A stretch of 64,000 nt of DNA from NCBI GenBank assembly GCA_029979265.1, contig JAPOHW010000008.1:62001-126000 (forward strand), given 5' to 3'. The notes below the pieces were generated by a model, which searched no databases, was not told the DNA's origin, and worked only from the letters and a program-made list of their open reading frames with translations. Both the position numbers and the translations under genes were made by a program. Shown piece after piece: positions 53,166 through 61,556 of this stretch (the first letter of the stretch is position 1; each line of letters opens with the position of its first letter). Source of the stretch: Actinomycetota bacterium. GTDB lineage: Bacteria > Actinomycetota > Acidimicrobiia > Acidimicrobiales > Aldehydirespiratoraceae.

Positions 53166-54353
53166 ATGGCGAAGACGGGGTTCTTTCTGCGGAGTGGTGA
53201 GACGTGGCGCTCACCGTGGGACGACTACCGAGCGCTTCGCAACGACTCGCCGATTCTTTTCGTGCCCGCCGAGGGCGACAACGTCGAGTTTTGGGTGCTG
53301 TCGCGTTTCGCCGACGTGTTCGCTGCGGTGCGCGACACCGCCATGTTCTCGTCTGCGCAGGGACTTACGCCGAACGCCGACGCGATGTCGATGTTCGAGG
53401 CTGGCCAGCAGCCGATCGTGATGATGGATCCACCCGACCACACGGTGATGCGTCGGCTGGTCAGCCGACAGATGACGCCCCGTCGAGTCGCGCAGATCGA
53501 GCACGCCGTACGGGAGTTTGTCGACACGCGGCTCGACCGGGTCGCCGATGCCGGCCAGCAGCCGGTTGACATTGTGGACGCCCTGTTCAAACCGTTGCCG
53601 TCCTTTGTGGTTGCGCACTACCTCGGTGTTCCTCCGAACGATCGCGATCGGTTCGACGGTTGGACCGATGCCATCGTGTCGGCGAACGCTGTCGGTGCGA
53701 TCGAGACGGCGATGGATGCTGCGCTTGCACTGTTCGCCTATGCGACTGAGCTCATGGAGAGGAAAAAGGTCGAACCGGGAGAGGATCTCGTGACCGATCT
53801 GGTCGAGAGCGGAGATGATGTCGTGTCGCCGGGCTGGATCACCGGCTTCATCTTCACGATGGTGACCGGCGGGAACGACACGATGACCGGCATGCTGAGC
53901 GGATCAGCCGAATTGTTGACCGATCACCGTGACGAGCGGCAACGGTTGCTCGATGATCGATCACTGATGAAAAACGCGGTCGAGGAGCTCCTTCGGCTCA
54001 CGTCGCCGGTGCAGAATTTGGCCCGCACCACGACCACTGACGTCGAGTTGCATGGATGCAATGTTCCCGCCGGCGACAAGGTCCTGCTGCTGTACGGTTC
54101 GGCCAATCGCGACGAGCGCGAGTTCGGGGCCAGTGCTGGGGACCTCGATGTCGGCCGTGCCATCGACAGAACGGTGAGCCTCGGGTACGGCGCCCATCAC
54201 TGTCTCGGTGCGTCGGCTGCCCGTCTCCAGGGTCGGGTCGCACTCGATCGGTTGCTCGAGCGGTTTCCGTTCTTCGAGGTCGACTCGGCGGGTGGGCGTT
54301 TCGCACCGGGTGGGTTCGTGCGCCGCTACGAATCGCTTCCCTTCACTGCGTAG
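53166..54353 (+). CDS. Cytochrome P450
   Basis: 395 residues, normal bacterial class I length. I-helix GGNDT (235-239), ExxR in EELLR (274-277) and heme loop LGYGAHHCLG with Cys346 (Phe of the usual FGxGxHxC is Tyr). DPPDHTVMRRLVSRQMTPRR is the C-helix. No ferredoxin or reductase gene beside it. Could serve catabolism or tailoring in the nearby cluster; 14 bases separate it from the SnoaL-like gene, which suggests they work together. Confidence 0.93.
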   Translation: MAKTGFFLRSGETWRSPWDDYRALRNDSPILFVPAEGDNVEFWVLSRFADVFAAVRDTAMFSSAQGLTPNADAMSMFEAGQQPIVMMDPPDHTVMRRLVSRQMTPRRVAQIEHAVREFVDTRLDRVADAGQQPVDIVDALFKPLPSFVVAHYLGVPPNDRDRFDGWTDAIVSANAVGAIETAMDAALALFAYATELMERKKVEPGEDLVTDLVESGDDVVSPGWITGFIFTMVTGGNDTMTGMLSGSAELLTDHRDERQRLLDDRSLMKNAVEELLRLTSPVQNLARTTTTDVELHGCNVPAGDKVLLLYGSANRDEREFGASAGDLDVGRAIDRTVSLGYGAHHCLGASAARLQGRVALDRLLERFPFFEVDSAGGRFAPGGFVRRYESLPFTA

Positions 54354-54367
54354 GCCAGCATGGTCCC

Positions 54368-54853
54368 ATGCACGAGACCTTGCCAGTCACCCCGGAACTC
54401 CTCGTCGAGATCGAACTGATCAAGCGCTGCAAGTACGCATACCTTCGCCTGGTCGATCAACATCGGTTCGACGAGCTCTCCTCGGTCATGACCGATGACT
54501 GCACGGCGGCCTATTCCGACGGTACGTACAGCTTCGACGACCTTGCGGCAATCATCACCTTTCTCCGCGAGAACATGGGACGCCCGGAGTTCCTGTCGAG
54601 CCACGCCTGTCACCATCCCGAGATCGACGTGTTCGCCGACGGCACGGCAACGGGGGTGTGGAAGCTCGAAGATCAGGTGATCATCACCGACTTCGGTGTC
54701 AACCTTCGCGGTGCGGCGTTCTACGAGGATCGCTATGTCAAGACGGCGGATGGTTGGAAGCTCAGCCACACCGGTTACAGCCGCACCTACGAGGAGATGC
54801 ACCCGAGGACGGGGATCGAAGGCCTCGATCTCACGACCAACGGATTCAGTTGA
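54368..54853 (+). CDS. SnoaL/NTF2-like protein
   Basis: 161 residues from ATG 54368. Begins with the helix ELIKRCKYAYLRLVDQHRFD, then DELSSVMTDDCTAAYSDGTY and a C-terminal sheet DRYVKTADGWKLSHTGYSRT: the SnoaL_4-type cone fold found in polyketide cyclases, dehydratases and steroid isomerase relatives. Catalytic residues cannot be assigned. Follows the P450 gene; its end overlaps azlD convergently by eight bases. Confidence 0.8.
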   Translation: MHETLPVTPELLVEIELIKRCKYAYLRLVDQHRFDELSSVMTDDCTAAYSDGTYSFDDLAAIITFLRENMGRPEFLSSHACHHPEIDVFADGTATGVWKLEDQVIITDFGVNLRGAAFYEDRYVKTADGWKLSHTGYSRTYEEMHPRTGIEGLDLTTNGFS

Positions 54854-55160
54854 CAGCGAGGATCACCCAGAGGGTGACCATCCCGGCCAGCAGGCTGGCG
54901 GGGACGTTGCGCCAGCGGACGATGACGGCTGATGCGACGCACACGGCGGCGATGCGCGGCCAGTCGTCACCGACGTTTGCGAAGCGATCCCCGCCGAGTG
55001 TCGCAGGCAGGGCGATGGCAGCGAATGACGCCGGTGCGACATAGCGGAGCGAGCGTTCGACTACTGGTGGCAACCCGATCCGATCGCCGACGGCGATGAA
55101 GGATGCACGGGTCAGGTAGGTGATGGCTCCGGCGGCGAAGATGGTTGCCCAGGGGCTCAC
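54846..55160 (-). CDS. azlD: AzlD-family branched-chain amino-acid exporter subunit
   Basis: 104 residues with three to four hydrophobic segments: WATIFAAGAITYLTRASFIA (with the conserved TYLTR), VERSLRYVAPASFAAIALPA (usual 'lryvPpAvlaAl') and SLLAGMVTLWVILAV. Small subunit of the AzlCD exporter for branched-chain or related amino acids. Starts inside the last codons of azlC (four-base overlap). Confidence 0.9.
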   Translation of the reverse strand: MSPWATIFAAGAITYLTRASFIAVGDRIGLPPVVERSLRYVAPASFAAIALPATLGGDRFANVGDDWPRIAAVCVASAVIVRWRNVPASLLAGMVTLWVILAVN

Positions 55161-55858
55161 GCCGTAACCTCCGACCGGGTTTCAGCGATTGTCCCGGCGC
55201 CCACCCCGGCGAGGATGGCGATGATGACGCCGGAACCGTGCGGAACGTCGGTCGTCAGCAACGCCACCCCACCACCGACCACCGCAGCGGTGATCCCTGG
55301 TCGGTTGGTGATGCTCAGCAGCATCAGACCACTGAACAACAGGGGAACGGCGAAGGTCAGCTGCCAATCGGGGTCGATCACGTCGCCCAGGAGGAGGCCT
55401 GCGGTGACGGATGCGACCCAGAGTGTCCAGAGTGTGACCGCCGAGCCGAAGTAGTGCCAGAGCCGTTCTCGGGCGGCCATTTCGTCGGGCCGTGAGGCTG
55501 CGAGTGCGAAGACCTGATCGATCAGGAAGTAGGGGCCGATGTAGCGGAACCAGCGAGGGAAGCCCGTGAATCTCGGCCGCAGGGCTGCGGAGTACATCGC
55601 GTGTCGGGCGTTGATGAACGCCACCGTGAGCAGCACCACCGCCGTGCTGGCCTGTTCGGCCATCAACTCGAGCAGGGCGAGATTCGCCGCGCCGGCGAGA
55701 ATGACCCATGAACCGACCCAGCCCACGAACGAGCCGATACCCGACTCGGCGATGACGACGCCGATCACCATGCCGAACGGAATGCCGGGAAAACCTATGG
55801 CGATGATGTCCTTGGACCCCGTGACGAATACTCGCCGGTCGAAGGAGAACCCGCTCAT
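55157..55858 (-). CDS. azlC: AzlC-family branched-chain amino-acid exporter, large subunit
   Basis: 233 residues. GFPGIPFGMVIGVVIAESGI, then FINARHAMYSAALRPRFTGF and YFLIDQVFALAAS are AzlC signatures; about six to seven helices. Start ATG 55858 is supported by TAGCCT (55871-55866) seven bases upstream, a leaderless form. Divergent from the hotdog-protein gene. Confidence 0.92.
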   Translation of the reverse strand: MSGFSFDRRVFVTGSKDIIAIGFPGIPFGMVIGVVIAESGIGSFVGWVGSWVILAGAANLALLELMAEQASTAVVLLTVAFINARHAMYSAALRPRFTGFPRWFRYIGPYFLIDQVFALAASRPDEMAARERLWHYFGSAVTLWTLWVASVTAGLLLGDVIDPDWQLTFAVPLLFSGLMLLSITNRPGITAAVVGGGVALLTTDVPHGSGVIIAILAGVGAGTIAETRSEVTA

Positions 55859-55865
55859 CCGTTGG

Positions 55866-55871
55866 AGGCTA
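55866..55871 (-). promoter_or_regulatory. -10 box of azlCD (leaderless)
   Basis: TAGCCT on the minus strand, seven bases before ATG 55858. Confidence 0.5.
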
Positions 55872-55988
55872 CGGCGTCCCTCGACCGGCCCACCCGCTTC
55901 GGCGACCGCCGCACGAGACGATGTGTCCGATGTTGTTCAGCCTGGAGCGAGTGCTGCGTCGACAACTCGTCTGGGTCAAAGTGGTGGC

Positions 55989-56684
55989 GTGGCGTTTCCC
56001 GAGTGGTCGATCAATGCAGTCAATCTCGAAGAGCACGCCGACAACCCGGTGCATACGGTCGAGGGTGGGTTGGCGGCGGGCTTCGCTGGCGCCGTCGTTG
56101 CCGGAACGACGATCTTCGCCTATGCAACCCGTCCGGTCGCCGAGGCGTGGGGGGCAGCGTGGGTGACCGGTGGCGGCCATGAGGTCTGGTTTCGTCTTCC
56201 GGTTCTTGCCGACGAGCCGGTGATCGTGGGTGGTGATGAGCGAGAAGTGACGGCGTCCGTCGGTGGTCGTGCCTGTGTCGTGCTCGTGCCCGAGCAGGTC
56301 GCATCCGTACCCGGCGATCCTAACGGGGTCCGCTTGGCGCCTCTCGTCGAGGTGATGAACGAGCAATGGGTCGGATACGCAGCGCGCTGTGGCGAACATC
56401 TCGGCCTCTACGACGACGAGAACGTGGTGCATCCGGTGGTGTGGCCCTCGTTGGCCAACCTGGTGTTCAAGCGGCAACTCGTCGAGGGTCCATGGGTGCA
56501 CACGCGAAGTCGCATCCGTCATCTGGGTGCGGTCAGGCCGGGTGACACCGTGGTGGTCGAGTCCTGGGAGGTCGACCGCTTTGCAACACGAGCCGGTGAG
56601 CGGGCTGTCGTGGACATGCGCATGACCGTGGGTGACGAGCTCGTTGTCACGGTGGAGCACGAGGCGCTCGTGCGGCTGGGGTGA
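55989..56684 (+). CDS. MaoC/hotdog-fold protein
   Basis: 231 residues from GTG 55989; the start is uncertain because the frame is open upstream and no ribosome site is plain. Two hotdog halves: HTVEGGLAAGFAGAVVAGTT, then HEVWFRLPVLADEPVIVG, and a second with WPSLANLVFKRQLVEGPWVH, RSRIRHLGAVRPGDTVVVES. This is the layout of MaoC-like hydratases/dehydratases; the catalytic Asp-His pair is not obvious. Substrate unknown. Confidence 0.65.
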   Translation: MAFPEWSINAVNLEEHADNPVHTVEGGLAAGFAGAVVAGTTIFAYATRPVAEAWGAAWVTGGGHEVWFRLPVLADEPVIVGGDEREVTASVGGRACVVLVPEQVASVPGDPNGVRLAPLVEVMNEQWVGYAARCGEHLGLYDDENVVHPVVWPSLANLVFKRQLVEGPWVHTRSRIRHLGAVRPGDTVVVESWEVDRFATRAGERAVVDMRMTVGDELVVTVEHEALVRLG

Positions 56685-56721
56685 CGGATCGCCGAGCTGG
56701 TCGACGTCTCGTCGTCTTGCG

Positions 56722-57291
56722 CTACGCCGGCCGACAGAATTCGTCGTAGCGTTCGCTCGTCATCGGGTGTTCGTCGAGCGTGTCGGGGTCGAGGACCGAT
56801 CGTTCGGCGTTGGTGATGTCACCGAGGTAGACGTGGATCGCCCTCGCCGGGGCATGATCCGGCGCACTGATGGCATGGATCACCCGCTCGCCGAGCACCA
56901 TCATCTCGCCGGCCTCGAGCAGGCGGCCGGTGGTGGGCGTGATGCCGTCCTCGGCTCGCGTCCAGAACCGCTGCTGCTCGCACCCCTCGAAGACACCGAT
57001 CATCGCAATCATGTTGTGATCGTGCGGGGGCTGGATCACCCCCGGCAGCGTGTCGAGCACCATGACGGTCAGATCGGCGGACTGGTGACAGATGTGCTCA
57101 CCCCCGAGCCGAAATCCCCGGGGACTCGTGGCGACCTCGTCGTCGCGGAATCGGGGGATCGTCGCGGCGAGGGTCTCTGGATCTTCGAACAGCGCCTGCA
57201 TCACGGTGCTGATGTCTTCACGGGCCCGGTCACCGGCGATCGCCTGTTTGCACCGCCCGACCAACTGTTCCAGGACCGGTGTGTTCTCCAT
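56722..57291 (-). CDS. Cysteine-dioxygenase-like thiol dioxygenase
   Basis: 189 residues from ATG 57291. Cupin with three-histidine iron site: IQPPHDHNMIAMIGVFEG (H90, H92) and LGERVIHAIS (H139), as in PF05995 cysteine dioxygenases. Oxidises cysteine or a related thiol to the sulfinic acid. TAGGCT (57305-57300), eight bases before the ATG, sets the start; the frame is open upstream through the DUF2855 gene but without family match. Confidence 0.82.
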   Translation of the reverse strand: MENTPVLEQLVGRCKQAIAGDRAREDISTVMQALFEDPETLAATIPRFRDDEVATSPRGFRLGGEHICHQSADLTVMVLDTLPGVIQPPHDHNMIAMIGVFEGCEQQRFWTRAEDGITPTTGRLLEAGEMMVLGERVIHAISAPDHAPARAIHVYLGDITNAERSVLDPDTLDEHPMTSERYDEFCRPA

Positions 57292-57299
57292 TGGCGTGG

Positions 57300-57305
57300 A
57301 GCCTA
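57300..57305 (-). promoter_or_regulatory. -10 box of the thiol dioxygenase gene (leaderless)
   Basis: TAGGCT on the minus strand, eight bases before ATG 57291. Confidence 0.5.
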
Positions 57306-57316
57306 GGCCGACCGGG

Positions 57317-58390
57317 TCACGGTCTTGTGAGGGAACGCATGAGGCCGGTGGCTGGGGTGACCGTGCCGTCGACGAGGCCGTTCCAGGCCTCGACCAGTGC
57401 ATTCGGCCCGGTGTCGGTCTGCACGTCGAGCCACTCGTCGGTGAATTCCACAAAGGAGTCGAATGCCTGAGCCACTCGGCGCATTGGTTCGCCCGATCCC
57501 CAGTCGGCATTGCGCTTTTCGATCTGGCCGGGCGCGAAGAAGAACACGGGGGCAGGGCCCGCCATCTTGGGACGGTCACCGAACGATTCCCAATGGCTGC
57601 CGCCGATCGCCATCGAGTAGGCCAACGCGCCCCCGAAGTGGTTGTGCACCGCAGCCAGCAGTCGCCCGTTGCCGGCCATGTCGACGACGACCGTTCGACG
57701 GGCGGGGTCGAGGGCCGTGATCTCGTCGTAGGCGAGGACCTCGGAGTAACAGCCCAGCGCTTCGACGAAGGCGCGGTTGCCCTCTGATGTCAGTCCGACA
57801 CTCGAGCCTCCGCGCTGATGCACCGTCCATGCCATGGCGATGCTGGTCTTGGACGAAGCGCTCGTGATCAGGGTGGCCTCGGCGCCGAAGTTGTCGTTGT
57901 CGAAGAGGAGGTCTTCGGCCAACCAACCGGTCATGAACAATCCTCGAAGGAGTGCGACCTGCGCCTCTCGATCACGGGCGTAGGCCGGGTCGTGGGCCAC
58001 GTCGGCGAACTGTCGATACACCGGGGCGTGCTCAGCGCGGTGCGTCCCGATGTCGCGCAGGCCGGTCTCGGTTGCCTCAGCAGTGAGGATGTGTTCGTCG
58101 GCCATCGGGAAGAACCCGAAGCAGCGCATACCCGACGCGATGTCGGGATTCGACGACTCGACGACGTCGCCGTAGCCCATCGCTGGTACATGACCCCACG
58201 GCAGGTCGGTGGGAAAGAAGCCCCAGTAGTCGAGCATGTCGCCAGCAACGGCGTAGGTGACGTTGTTCGAGGTGAGGGCGAAGTGATCGATGGAGAAGCG
58301 CACCTCACCTGCGACGAGGTCGCGCCGTTCGTGTTCGGCGAGTCGCGTGTTGCGAATGGACGATCGGTTGACCTGGAAGGAAGACACCAT
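57317..58390 (-). CDS. DUF2855 family protein
   Basis: 357 residues. FSIDHFALTSNNVTYAVAGD, then WGHVPAMGYGDVVESSNPDI and LFMTGWLAEDLLFDNDNFGA, TLITSASSKTSIAMAW are the family's conserved blocks. The layout is that of a medium-chain-dehydrogenase-like fold without zinc ligands; activity unknown. Upstream of the thiol dioxygenase gene on the same strand, 25 bases apart. Confidence 0.8.
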   Translation of the reverse strand: MVSSFQVNRSSIRNTRLAEHERRDLVAGEVRFSIDHFALTSNNVTYAVAGDMLDYWGFFPTDLPWGHVPAMGYGDVVESSNPDIASGMRCFGFFPMADEHILTAEATETGLRDIGTHRAEHAPVYRQFADVAHDPAYARDREAQVALLRGLFMTGWLAEDLLFDNDNFGAEATLITSASSKTSIAMAWTVHQRGGSSVGLTSEGNRAFVEALGCYSEVLAYDEITALDPARRTVVVDMAGNGRLLAAVHNHFGGALAYSMAIGGSHWESFGDRPKMAGPAPVFFFAPGQIEKRNADWGSGEPMRRVAQAFDSFVEFTDEWLDVQTDTGPNALVEAWNGLVDGTVTPATGLMRSLTRP

Positions 58391-58432
58391 CGACGAACCG
58401 TATCAAGTGCCAGAATAGCTGGCAGAAGGAGC

Positions 58433-60031
58433 TCAGGTTGGCCAGAGCCAGACGGCGGTGTCGGATGGGAGCGCGTCGGTCAGATCGGGCTGTGACGTGA
58501 GCAGCACGTCACCCGCCGGCATCGGTACCGGCGTCGACCCCATGTTGGCAACGCAGCGAACACCGCTCCCTCGCTCATAGGCGAGCACACCGGGATCGCT
58601 GTCGATCCAGGTCATCGCGGCATCGGCGGTGAAGTGCTCCCGCCTGATCCGAAGTGCGTCCCGGTACAGCGAGTGAAACGACCCGGCGACACCGATCTGT
58701 TGATCGGCTGCGTAGGCGGCGAAACGTTCTGGTTGGGGCAGCCACGCGTCGCCGTCACCGAACCCGTACGAGGCGCCTTGGGAAGTCCAGGGGATCGGTA
58801 CGCGACATCCGTCCCGTCCTTTCTGGGTTCCTTCGCTTCGTCGTGCGACCGGGTCGTCGAGCACGTCCCATGGCAGTTCCCACACCTCCGGAAGCCCGAG
58901 CTCTTCGCCCTGATAGATGTACGACGACCCAGGCAGTCCGAGGGTGATCAGCGCAGCAGCTCTCGCCCGACGTTCACCGAGCGCGGAATCGAGCGCATCG
59001 ACCGGGCCGGTGACGGGCCAGGTCCGCCAGCTGACATCGGCGGGAAGCCCGAAGCGCGTCGTGTGGCGCATGACGTCATGGTTCGACAGCACCCATGTGC
59101 TCGCGGCGCCGAGCGCGTTGGCGGGGTCGTACACGCCGGCAATCGTCGAGCGGTACGCCTCGGCGTTCCACTCGGCCATGAGCAGATCGAAGCTGAACGA
59201 TTGGTGGTACTCGTCGGATCGCAGATACTTCGGCAGCGATTCCTCCGACACCCATGCTTCGGCGACCATCATCCGGTCGTCGTACTCGTTGAGCACGGCG
59301 CGCCACTGACGATTGATGTCGTGCACCTCGTCACGGTCCCAGTGCGGGTGGTTGGGCATCTTGGCGCTGCTGAGGATCTGCACATGGTCGGCGAGGTCCG
59401 GGTATGACGGGTCCTTCGCCATGCCGTGGGCAACGTCGACCCGGAAACCGTCGGCACCACGGTCGAGCCAGAAGCGCAGGATGGAGGCGAACTCTTCGCG
59501 TACTTCGGAGTGGGTCCAGTCGAGGTCAGGTTGGCTCGGGTCGAAGAGGTGCAGGTACCACTGGCCGTCATCGACCTGGGTCCAGGCCGGGCCACCGAAG
59601 ACCGACTGCCAGTTGTTCGGTGGGCCGTCCAGGCTGTCGCGGAAATGGAATCGGGCTCGTTCCGGCGAGCCGGGGCCTGCGTCGAGCGCCGCCGTGAACC
59701 AGGCGTGATCCCAGCTGCAGTGGTTCGGGACGAGATCGACGAGTATCCGAATCCCGAGTTCGTGGGCCTCGGTGATCATGTGCTCGGCCTGCACGAGCGT
59801 GCCGAACGCAGGGTTGATGTCGCGGTAGTCGGCGACGTCGTAACCACCATCGAGCAGGGGTGACGGATACCAGGGGTTGATCCAGATGGCGTCGACACCG
59901 AGATCGGCCAGGTACGGCAGCTTCGAACGCAAACCTTCGACATCGCCGGTTCCATCGCCGTTTCCATCGGCGAACGAGCGGATGTACACCTGGTAGACGG
60001 CGCTGGTGCGCCACCAGTCGAGTGAGGTCAT
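58433..60031 (-). CDS. GH13 alpha-glucosidase / oligo-1,6-glucosidase
   Basis: 532 residues. (beta/alpha)8 barrel: YQVYIRSFADGNGDGTGDVE, DAIWINPWYPSPLLDGGYDV, LVDLVPNHCSWDH, nucleophile Asp199 in GFRVDVAHG, acid Glu258 in VAEAW and Asp319 in LSNHD. The calcium-like DxNxDGxGD loop is present. Hydrolyses alpha-glucosides such as maltose, isomaltose, sucrose or trehalose; which cannot be told. No signal peptide. No transporter beside it. 15 bases separate it from the upstream acetoacetate decarboxylase-like gene. Confidence 0.93.
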   Translation of the reverse strand: MTSLDWWRTSAVYQVYIRSFADGNGDGTGDVEGLRSKLPYLADLGVDAIWINPWYPSPLLDGGYDVADYRDINPAFGTLVQAEHMITEAHELGIRILVDLVPNHCSWDHAWFTAALDAGPGSPERARFHFRDSLDGPPNNWQSVFGGPAWTQVDDGQWYLHLFDPSQPDLDWTHSEVREEFASILRFWLDRGADGFRVDVAHGMAKDPSYPDLADHVQILSSAKMPNHPHWDRDEVHDINRQWRAVLNEYDDRMMVAEAWVSEESLPKYLRSDEYHQSFSFDLLMAEWNAEAYRSTIAGVYDPANALGAASTWVLSNHDVMRHTTRFGLPADVSWRTWPVTGPVDALDSALGERRARAAALITLGLPGSSYIYQGEELGLPEVWELPWDVLDDPVARRSEGTQKGRDGCRVPIPWTSQGASYGFGDGDAWLPQPERFAAYAADQQIGVAGSFHSLYRDALRIRREHFTADAAMTWIDSDPGVLAYERGSGVRCVANMGSTPVPMPAGDVLLTSQPDLTDALPSDTAVWLWPT

Positions 60032-60046
60032 GTCGTACTCCAGCGG

Positions 60047-60808
60047 TCAGGTGTGCCTGGGTCCACCGTTGGTACCGGGCCAGCGGCTGCCGCCGATGAC
60101 ATCGGCATGGTGTGCGAACGTATCGGGGTTCAGTGGGCCTGCGTTGGAGATGGTTCGCGCCTTCATCTGATGGGTGACGAGCGATGCGACGACCCCTCCG
60201 TCGGCGGGCAGATACCGGGCAACCGGGTCCCACGGTGAGTCGAGCAGCCTGAGTTCACCGTCGAGGTGTTCGATGTGAACGGGTTGCATCGTGGTCGCAA
60301 CATCGACGACCACTGGGGGGAAGTCGTAGCCGTCACCGCCACCGATCCGGCGGCTGTACTTCGTCCACCATTCGTGTTCGGTGTACTCGGGCCCGGGCGT
60401 CCCGTCACCGGTGACCGTGCCGTGGTACTCGACGAAGGTGTAGCCCTGATGGGTCGCCCGGGCGCCGACCGTGTCCCCGAGGCGGTAGTAGTCGATCTCA
60501 CACAGGAACTTCGGCTGGCCGTTGCGTTCGCCCGAGACGAAGACCGCTGCTTCCTGATCGATGCCCATGCCAAGGTTGTACTGACCGTCGACGCCCTGCC
60601 AGCGGGCAGGAACCTTGATCGATACGCCGTACTCGGGCTCACCCTGGATCGGGACGCAGTAGATCCCGATCTGGACGGTGGTGTCGCCGGTTGGTTCGAT
60701 GCCGTCCGGAAGCAACGGGTCGATGTTGCCCTCTGCGGTTTGGTACGTGATCACGAGCTTCGGCCACCCGGCGATTTCGCCGCGGCGGGCCTGGGGTGCT
60801 TCAGCCAT
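60047..60808 (-). CDS. Acetoacetate decarboxylase family protein
   Basis: 253 residues from ATG 60808 (GTG 60832 is in frame). ADC fold (PF06314): VQIGIYCVPIQGEPEYGVSI, GQYNLGMGIDQEAAVFVSGE, RNGQPKFLCEIDYYRLGD. The catalytic lysine of true acetoacetate decarboxylases sits in a 'GEPKK' type turn; here NGQPKFLC keeps one Lys. It may be a relative acting on another keto acid. 40 bases after the TetR gene, probably same operon. Confidence 0.78.
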   Translation of the reverse strand: MAEAPQARRGEIAGWPKLVITYQTAEGNIDPLLPDGIEPTGDTTVQIGIYCVPIQGEPEYGVSIKVPARWQGVDGQYNLGMGIDQEAAVFVSGERNGQPKFLCEIDYYRLGDTVGARATHQGYTFVEYHGTVTGDGTPGPEYTEHEWWTKYSRRIGGGDGYDFPPVVVDVATTMQPVHIEHLDGELRLLDSPWDPVARYLPADGGVVASLVTHQMKARTISNAGPLNPDTFAHHADVIGGSRWPGTNGGPRHT

Positions 60809-60847
60809 GGGCCCAGGCTTGCATGTGCTCACGGTCGAAGGCGAACC

Positions 60848-61498
60848 TCACGCCGGGATGTGGGCGGTAACCACTGCCTCGAGCGTCGTCACAAAGATCA
60901 GGGCGTGGTCGGTTGGCCCTGACAGTGCCGAGACGGTCGCAGGATCCAGGCCCGCATCCGTCCTCGACCACAGGGTCGCAGTCCGGAGGTCTGTGGGAAT
61001 GGCCGACTCGTCGCGAAGTGCGCCGACCAGGAAACCGCCGACAGTCGACAGGATCGAGCGAAGCGCGAACGCTGCCTCCTCGCCGGTGAGGCCTGCTGCT
61101 TCGATCTCGTGCGCAAGCGCAACTTCGAGGGGGTGTTCCAGGAGTGCCGTCGTGCCGGTCTGGTGGGCGAGGGAGGTGACGGCCCGGTTCGCGAACGCGC
61201 TGTCCCACACGTTTCGGGCCGCGGAGATGATGCGTTGCTGTGGGGTCTCGCCGGAGATCTCGCGTTCGGCCATCCGGGCCGAGCAGCTGCGGATGAGTTC
61301 GGCGATCAGTTCGTCGCGGGACCCCACGTGCCAGTACACGGTGTTGGTGGTGACGTCGAGTTCGGCCGCGAGCCGACGCATCGTGAGTGCGGCAGGCCCT
61401 TCGCACTCGACCAGATGGAGCGCAGCCGCAACCATGTCGTCGCGGTCGAGGCCGGTGCGCCGACCGGTGTTGACGGCGGATGTGGCGTTCTGGGACAC
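60848..61498 (-). CDS. TetR-family transcriptional regulator
   Basis: 216 residues from GTG 61498. N-terminal helix-turn-helix: TMRRLAAELDVTTNTVYWHV, the TetR form with TxYWHV. The C-terminal ligand domain is helical and ends FVTTLEAVV. Divergent from the amidohydrolase gene (58-base gap) and upstream of the decarboxylase gene, so it probably controls both. The gap contains CTTACTAG (61509-61516) and CGTACAAG (61521-61528), a loose inverted repeat that could be its operator. Confidence 0.88.
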   Translation of the reverse strand: MSQNATSAVNTGRRTGLDRDDMVAAALHLVECEGPAALTMRRLAAELDVTTNTVYWHVGSRDELIAELIRSCSARMAEREISGETPQQRIISAARNVWDSAFANRAVTSLAHQTGTTALLEHPLEVALAHEIEAAGLTGEEAAFALRSILSTVGGFLVGALRDESAIPTDLRTATLWSRTDAGLDPATVSALSGPTDHALIFVTTLEAVVTAHIPA

Positions 61499-61556
61499 TG
61501 ATCAAGTCTTACTAGAACGCCGTACAAGTGGCAACCAACAGTCGAGAGAGAATGTC